64,000 nucleotides of DNA. Source: Salinimicrobium flavum. Its GTDB lineage: Bacteria; Bacteroidota; Bacteroidia; Flavobacteriales; Flavobacteriaceae. Of this stretch, positions 59,990-64,000 are shown one piece after another. Every line of letters starts with the position of its first letter. The stretch's first letter is position 1. The notes under the pieces are model-generated. The model did no database searches. It was not told where the DNA came from and saw only the letters and a program-made list of their open reading frames with translations. The stretch lies in contig NZ_JBHULT010000005.1 in NCBI RefSeq assembly GCF_042684505.1, positions 310,001 through 374,000 of the forward strand, in the 5' to 3' direction. A program made the translations under genes and the position numbers.

Positions 59990-60898
59990 ATGCCTCAGGA
60001 TCAATTTACCCGTTTTTTCGAATACCTTGAACTGGAGAAGAATTATTCTCCGCACACGGTAACTGCCTACAGGAAAGACCTTCTTTCCTTTGCAGAATTC
60101 ATTACTGCGGAATATGATCAAAAGGCACTAAAAGAAGTAAACTATCCTCAGGTTAGAAGCTGGATCGTATCCCTGGCGGAAAGCGGTCTTTCAAATTCAA
60201 GCATTAACCGAAAGGTTTCCTCCCTAAAATCTTATTTTAAGTTTCTTCAAAAGACCAAACAGCTCGAGGTGTCACCGCTTTCCAATCACCGTTCGCTTAA
60301 AGCTTCAGGGAAGCTGCAGGTTCCTTTTTCTGAAACCGAAGTAAGCCTGGCATTAAGTTCATTTCCTGCCGAAGGATTCGTAGAAATGAGGGATAAACTC
60401 ATGATAGAACTTTTCTATTCAACCGGGATTAGACGCAGTGAACTTATAGGGATCAAACTTGGAAACGTGGAACTTTCAGGAAAGCTTCTCAAGGTTAGGG
60501 GTAAGGGTAACAAGGAGCGTTTCATCCCGCTGCTGCCTTCTGTAATAGAAACTATAGCAGCGTATTTACCGGAGAGAAAAACAGTTGAAAAGGGGGATTC
60601 CGGAGGGTATTTATTCCTCACCGTGAAGGGCGTTAAAGTATACGATTCCCTTGTTTATAGAACAATAAATAATTACTTTAGAGGTATCTCGAGTAAGCTA
60701 AAAAAAAGTCCGCACATCCTGCGGCATTCTTTTGCTACTCATTTGCTGAACCAGGGTGCTCATTTAAATGCTGTCAAAGAACTGCTTGGACATTCAAGTC
60801 TTGCTGCTACCCAGGTTTACACCCATAACAGCATGACCGAATTAAGCAGGGTTTACAGGAACGCACACCCGCGGAACAGGAAAAAGGGACCTCACTAA
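59990..60898 (+). CDS. xerC: Tyrosine recombinase XerC/XerD-type
   Basis: Site-specific recombinase of 302 residues that resolves chromosome dimers at dif. The start at 59990 (MPQDQFTRFFEYLELEKNYS) is preferred over 59960, which lies inside the terminator hairpin. N-terminal SAM-like domain to about residue 90, then the catalytic domain with Arg148 (TGIRRSEL), Lys172 (GKGNKERFIP), His242 and Arg245 (HILRHSFATH), His268 (LGHSS) and nucleophile Tyr277 (QVYTH): all six residues at the positions of E. coli XerD within two. Which Xer partner it pairs with is not shown here. Confidence 0.93.
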   Translation: MPQDQFTRFFEYLELEKNYSPHTVTAYRKDLLSFAEFITAEYDQKALKEVNYPQVRSWIVSLAESGLSNSSINRKVSSLKSYFKFLQKTKQLEVSPLSNHRSLKASGKLQVPFSETEVSLALSSFPAEGFVEMRDKLMIELFYSTGIRRSELIGIKLGNVELSGKLLKVRGKGNKERFIPLLPSVIETIAAYLPERKTVEKGDSGGYLFLTVKGVKVYDSLVYRTINNYFRGISSKLKKSPHILRHSFATHLLNQGAHLNAVKELLGHSSLAATQVYTHNSMTELSRVYRNAHPRNRKKGPH

Positions 60899-60922
60899 TT
60901 GTTTAATTAAATTTCAAGTACT

Positions 60923-61228
60923 ATGAAAATTAACGTACAGTCGGTCAATTTCACTGCAGATCAAAAACTGGTAGATTTCATTCAAAAGAAGCTGGATAAA
61001 CTGGAGAGTCATTATGACAATGTGATCCATGCAGATATTTATTTAAAAGTGGAAAATACCAGTGATAAAGAAAATAAGATTTCAGAAATTTTGCTGAGCA
61101 TTCCCGGTGATGAGCTTATTTGCAAAAAGAAAGGCCGAAGGTTTGAAATTGGTGTAGATGAATGTGTTAGTTCTTTGGAACGCCAGCTTCAAAAAAGAAA
61201 AAGGAAATTTAGTGCTCAGGTTGCCTAA
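60923..61228 (+). CDS. hpf: Ribosome hibernation promoting factor, short form
   Basis: HPF/RaiA (YfiA) protein of 101 residues (MKINVQSVNFTADQKLVDFI) that binds the 30S subunit in slow growth and helps form inactive ribosomes. It lacks the C-terminal dimerisation domain of long HPF. It starts 24 bases after xerC and is probably cotranscribed. Confidence 0.92.
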   Translation: MKINVQSVNFTADQKLVDFIQKKLDKLESHYDNVIHADIYLKVENTSDKENKISEILLSIPGDELICKKKGRRFEIGVDECVSSLERQLQKRKRKFSAQVA

Positions 61229-61246
61229 AATATTTTTCAGAAATGT

Positions 61247-61276
61247 TTTGAGAACTGAATAAAATTAATACATTTG
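61247..61276 (+). promoter_or_regulatory. Promoter of the tRNA-tuf-secE-nusG cluster (TTTG-N18-TACATTTG)
   Basis: TTTG (61247-61250) and TACATTTG (61269-61276) spaced 18 bases. The predicted start falls within the 5' arm of the hpf terminator. Confidence 0.75.
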
Positions 61277-61277
61277 C

Positions 61278-61305
61278 AGTCCGTTAGAAATAGCGGACTT
61301 TTTTT
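61278..61305 (+). terminator. Terminator of hpf, overlapping the tRNA promoter
   Basis: AGTCCG (61278-61283) pairs with CGGACT (61294-61299), followed by seven T. Transcripts from the promoter just upstream should start inside the 5' arm and so escape it, while read-through from hpf is stopped. Confidence 0.75.
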
Positions 61306-61323
61306 ATGGAAAAGAAGTGATTG

Positions 61324-61397
61324 GCCGATGTAGCTCAGCTGGCTAGAGCAGCTGATTTGTAATCAGCAGGTCGTGGGTTCGAGTCCCTCCATCGGCT
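61324..61397 (+). tRNA. tRNA-Thr (anticodon TGT)
   Basis: Cloverleaf with acceptor stem GCCGATG/CATCGGC, anticodon loop TTTGTAA and T arm GTGGGTTCGAGTCCCTC-type. CCA is not encoded. First tRNA of the cluster ending in tuf-secE-nusG. Confidence 0.95.
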
Positions 61398-61552
61398 CTG
61401 AAAAAACAGGCAAGGAACCTGTTGTTGATGTTCTTAAAATATTGAAAAAAAAGCTTTGGAAGATAATTTAATTTTCTTTTAATTTGCGGCTTCAAAAAGC
61501 AAGCCCTAAGCCAAAGCGAGTGGTTCTGTGAAATATTGATAAGATTATAATT

Positions 61553-61634
61553 GGGGAGATACTCAAGCGGCCAACGAGGGCAGACTGTAAATCTGCTGTT
61601 TTTAACTTCGCAGGTTCGAATCCTGCTCTCCCCA
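61553..61634 (+). tRNA. tRNA-Tyr (anticodon GTA)
   Basis: Acceptor stem GGGGAGA/TCTCCCC, anticodon loop CTGTAAA, long variable arm typical of bacterial tRNA-Tyr, discriminator A. CCA not encoded. Confidence 0.95.
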
Positions 61635-61639
61635 CAAAA

Positions 61640-61700
61640 ATTAAATTCCAAATAACAAATTCCAAATACCAAATTGGGATTTGGTGCTTGAGACTTGGGA
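61640..61700 (+). repeat. Short tandem AAATTCCAAATA-type repeat between tRNAs
   Basis: AAATTCCAAATA occurs twice and half-repeats with its complement (TTGGGATTTGG). This is a common low-complexity spacer in Flavobacteria; no function inferred. Confidence 0.4.
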
Positions 61701-61710
61701 TTTAAGAATT

Positions 61711-61783
61711 GCGGGAGTAGCTCAGTTGGTAGAGCGTCAGCCTTCCAAGCTGAATGTCGCCGGTTCGAACCCGGTCTCCCGCT
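61711..61783 (+). tRNA. tRNA-Gly (anticodon TCC)
   Basis: Acceptor stem GCGGGAG/CTCCCGC, anticodon loop CTTCCAA, T arm CCGGTTCGAACCCGG. CCA not encoded. Confidence 0.95.
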
Positions 61784-62089
61784 CTAAGTCTTTCTGGTGG
61801 AAATAAGATTTATGAGAATTGAATTTTATTTAAATCAGAATGCAGGGTGAGAAGCCTGTCCTGAGTTAGCTTGCAAAGCGAATCGAAAGGAGCCTGGTAT
61901 CCCGCTCTATTCCTTTTTGGGGAGGTTTAAATTCAGATTTGATCCTGTTCGGGGCGGAAAATAGGGGAAAGGAGGTTTTTCTTTTCGAAAGTAAGGATTT
62001 CACGCTACAGGCGTGTTTTTCTGCTAAATAAAATTTAAGGTTTATCCTTATGTATTTTCTCCGGCATATAATAGGAGAAAGACTTTTTT
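61784..62089. other. Spacer between tRNA-Gly and tRNA-Thr
   Basis: About 300 bases with no gene. It contains a damaged copy of the tRNA-Gly 3' end (TGGTATCCCGCTCT at about 61895) and a palindrome-rich stretch near 61860-61890 (CCTGTCCTGAGTTAGCTTGC). Probably part of a processed tRNA precursor. Confidence 0.4.
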
Positions 62090-62161
62090 GCCGACGTAGC
62101 TCAGGGGTAGAGCGTTTCCTTGGTAAGGAAGAGGTCACGAGTTCAATTCTCGTCGTTGGCT
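62090..62161 (+). tRNA. tRNA-Thr (anticodon GGT)
   Basis: Acceptor stem GCCGACG/CGTTGGC (one G-U pair), anticodon loop TTGGTAA, T arm with GTTCAATTC. CCA not encoded. It lies 58 bases upstream of tuf, as in many bacteria. Confidence 0.95.
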
Positions 62162-62219
62162 CTAGATTTTGTATAAAATTGAACACTAATATATAACTAA
62201 GATTAAATAAGTATTAATT

Positions 62220-63407
62220 ATGGCAAAGGAAACTTACGATCGGTCCAAGCCGCACCTAAACATAGGTACAATTGGACACGTAGATCACGGAAAAACAACT
62301 TTAACAGCAGCGATTACTAAGGTAATGGCTGATGCCGGTTATTCAGAAGCTAGATCTTTTGATCAAATTGATAATGCTCCGGAAGAAAAAGAAAGAGGTA
62401 TTACCATTAACTCTTCGCACGTTGAATATTCAACAGAGAAGCGTCACTATGCACACGTTGACTGTCCTGGTCACGCGGATTATGTGAAGAACATGGTTAC
62501 TGGTGCTGCCCAAATGGACGGTGCTATTCTTGTGGTTGCGGCTACAGATGGTCCTATGCCACAAACTCGTGAGCACATCCTTCTTGGACGCCAGGTTGGT
62601 ATTCCAAGAATCGTTGTATTCCTTAACAAAGTTGACCTTGTTGATGATGAAGAGCTTCTTGAGCTAGTTGAAATGGAAGTTAGAGATCTTCTTTCTTTCT
62701 ACGAATATGATGGTGATAACGGACCTGTAATTTCAGGATCTGCACTTGGTGCTCTTAACGGAGATGAGAAGTGGACAAAAACTGTTCTTGATTTGATGGA
62801 AGCTGTTGATAGCTGGATCGAATTGCCAGAGCGCGATGTTGATAAGCCATTCCTTATGCCTATCGAAGATGTATTCTCTATTACTGGTCGTGGTACTGTT
62901 GCAACCGGTCGTATCGAGACTGGTGTTGCTAACACCGGAGATCCTGTAGAGATCATTGGTATGGGAGCTGGAAAATTGACATCTACTGTTACAGGTGTTG
63001 AGATGTTCCGTAAAATATTGGATAGAGGTGAAGCTGGTGACAACGTTGGTATCCTGCTTAGAGGTATTGAGAAAACTCAAATCTCAAGAGGTATGGTAAT
63101 TACCAAGCCAGGATCTGTAACTCCACACGCTAAATTCAAAGCTGAGGTTTATATCCTTAAGAAAGAAGAAGGTGGACGTCACACTCCATTCCATAACAAC
63201 TACCGTCCACAGTTTTATGTACGTACAACTGATGTAACTGGTACTATTAACTTACCAGAAGGAGTAGAGATGGTAATGCCTGGGGATAACTTGACTATCC
63301 ACGTTGATTTGATCCAGCCAATTGCCATGAATATTGGTCTACGTTTCGCTATCCGTGAAGGTGGTAGAACAGTAGGTGCTGGCCAGGTTACTGAGATCCT
63401 TGACTAA
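62220..63407 (+). CDS. tuf: Elongation factor Tu
   Basis: GTPase of 395 residues that delivers aminoacyl-tRNA to the ribosome. G motifs: GHVDHGKTTL, DCPGHADYVKNM, NKVDLVD and SGSALGAL; domains II and III are complete to the conserved GRTVGAGQVTEILD end. Flanked by tRNA-Thr and tRNA-Trp, then secE and nusG, the ancestral arrangement. Only one tuf is seen in the window. Confidence 0.98.
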   Translation: MAKETYDRSKPHLNIGTIGHVDHGKTTLTAAITKVMADAGYSEARSFDQIDNAPEEKERGITINSSHVEYSTEKRHYAHVDCPGHADYVKNMVTGAAQMDGAILVVAATDGPMPQTREHILLGRQVGIPRIVVFLNKVDLVDDEELLELVEMEVRDLLSFYEYDGDNGPVISGSALGALNGDEKWTKTVLDLMEAVDSWIELPERDVDKPFLMPIEDVFSITGRGTVATGRIETGVANTGDPVEIIGMGAGKLTSTVTGVEMFRKILDRGEAGDNVGILLRGIEKTQISRGMVITKPGSVTPHAKFKAEVYILKKEEGGRHTPFHNNYRPQFYVRTTDVTGTINLPEGVEMVMPGDNLTIHVDLIQPIAMNIGLRFAIREGGRTVGAGQVTEILD

Positions 63408-63430
63408 TTAAAGTCTAGAATTATAAAGTT

Positions 63431-63465
63431 AAGGTATTCACTTTTGTGAATACCTTGACTTATAT
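63431..63465 (+). terminator. Hairpin after tuf
   Basis: AAGGTATTCAC pairs with GTGAATACCTT (11 bp, loop TTTT). The following tract is only moderately T-rich, so it may be a partial terminator or an RNA-processing signal before tRNA-Trp. Confidence 0.6.
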
Positions 63466-63467
63466 TT

Positions 63468-63540
63468 ACGGGTTTAGCTCAGTTGGTAGAGCACTGGTCT
63501 CCAAAACCAGGTGTCGGGAGTTCGAGTCTCTCAACCCGTG
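63468..63540 (+). tRNA. tRNA-Trp (anticodon CCA)
   Basis: Acceptor stem ACGGGTT/AACCCGT, anticodon loop CTCCAAA, discriminator G as expected for tRNA-Trp. 3' CCA not encoded. Lies between tuf and secE. Confidence 0.95.
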
Positions 63541-63678
63541 CATAAAGAAATGATCGAATTTTTCTGATTATTCTTAATAATATTGATCAATTAGGCAGGA
63601 GGCCGTACCTCTTTCAAAGGGGAAAGAATCTCAGAATGCCTGCACTTAGTAAAGCTTAAAAAGGCAAAATAAAATACC

Positions 63679-63876
63679 ATGGCAGGAATAGTTAATTACA
63701 TCTCAGAGTCATACAATGAATTAAAGAACCACGTAACCTGGCCAACCTGGCCGGAAGCGCAAAGGCTTACTGTTGTTGTGGCTGTATTTTCAATCATTTT
63801 TGCCCTGGCTATCTGGGGAGTTGATACCGTTTTTAGCGGAATGATAGAGCAATATTTTGAATGGATTAAATCATAA
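63679..63876 (+). CDS. secE: Preprotein translocase subunit SecE
   Basis: Protein of 65 residues with the SecE pattern: amphipathic helix with WPTWPEAQRLTVVVAVF, then one membrane helix (about 31-52). It clamps the SecY channel of the general secretion machinery. Short single-helix form, usual outside gamma-proteobacteria. Followed by nusG 11 bases on. Confidence 0.95.
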   Translation: MAGIVNYISESYNELKNHVTWPTWPEAQRLTVVVAVFSIIFALAIWGVDTVFSGMIEQYFEWIKS

Positions 63877-63887
63877 ACAGTATTGCA

Positions 63888-64000
63888 ATGGCAGAGGTGA
63901 AAGACAAAAAATGGTATGTGGTTCGTGCCGTTAGCGGACAAGAGAATAAAGTAAAGGAATATATTGAGCGGGAGATCGCTCATGAAGGCCTTGAAGATTT
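63888..64000 (+). CDS. nusG: Transcription termination/antitermination factor NusG (start only)
   Basis: Frame open from ATG at 63888 to the window edge. The translation MAEVKDKKWYVVRAVSGQ, then ENKVKEYIEREI, is the NGN domain start of NusG (KWYVVRAVSGQENKV). NusG couples RNA polymerase to the ribosome and Rho. The order secE-nusG is near universal. Confidence 0.95.
   Translation, partial: MAEVKDKKWYVVRAVSGQENKVKEYIEREIAHEGLED

Noticed and set aside
59990..60898. Tyrosine recombinase as a phage or island integrase
   Set aside because: Length, motif spacing and the conserved rpsU-xer-hpf context fit the core chromosome-dimer resolvase; no att repeats or mobile genes are adjacent.

Overview
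The window is chromosomal DNA from a marine-type Flavobacteriaceae (Bacteroidetes), close in feel to Gramella or Salegentibacter. This rests on several features: -7 promoter boxes of the Bacteroidetes type TAnnTTTG ahead of many genes, almost no Shine-Dalgarno sequences except a very strong one at rpsU, a tmRNA tag ending in YALAA, TonB-dependent receptors, many lipoproteins, kdsA (Gram-negative LPS), tRNAs without encoded CCA, and intergenic palindromes typical of the phylum. The placement is inference from these signatures, not from a database search.

Positions 1-6.8 kb hold the 5' part of trpE on the minus strand behind a trp attenuator (an 18-residue leader peptide with three consecutive Trp codons), then a rhodanese, a secreted S8 protease, an Asp/Glu racemase, a DUF1206 membrane protein and an MscS channel. 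Positions 6.9-22.9 kb are accessory in character. They carry a cytochrome c-FTR1 iron permease, a decayed fragment of a copper ATPase, a Ca/Na antiporter, small lipoproteins and unknowns, a DUF1254/DUF1214 lipoprotein, a sugar dehydrogenase, a TonB receptor, an intact CopB-type copper ATPase and the copper-linked DUF3347 and DUF305 proteins. This metal-handling block ends beside ssrA (tmRNA, 23099-23495), whose 3' end is partly duplicated next to it, and a candidate structured RNA lies just upstream of ssrA.

Positions 23.7-35.6 kb are mostly core genes: a saccharopine/alanine-dehydrogenase-like enzyme with a secreted phosphodiesterase-fold protein, a conserved-TM-helix channel protein, B12-dependent ribonucleotide reductase, a redoxin lipoprotein, kdsA, typA and a YgjV-like protein. 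An array of palindromic repeats (35.7-36.56 kb) separates these from ftsE. Then come a large TPR protein with its outer-membrane barrel partner, a PiT-like permease, an amidohydrolase, a methyltransferase with an archaemetzincin-like lipoprotein, a YkgJ protein, a DUF1343 (NamZ-like) muramidase, a LolC/E-type permease, a cysteine/cystathionine synthase, small membrane proteins, a GDSL lipase, DUF2851, PspC, an AGCS symporter with an unusual periplasmic N-terminus, an HhH protein and an acyl-CoA dehydrogenase.

Positions 59.6-64 kb are the translation end: rpsU, xerC, hpf, then tRNA-Thr, -Tyr, -Gly, -Thr, tuf, tRNA-Trp, secE and the start of nusG, the usual bacterial order. Several promoters here sit inside the terminator hairpin of the preceding gene. 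I found no CRISPR array, intact IS element, prophage or defence system. The most interesting signals are regulatory: the trp attenuator, the rpsU Shine-Dalgarno, promoter-in-terminator overlaps, near-leaderless starts, and the RNA candidate and duplicated tmRNA end near 23 kb.
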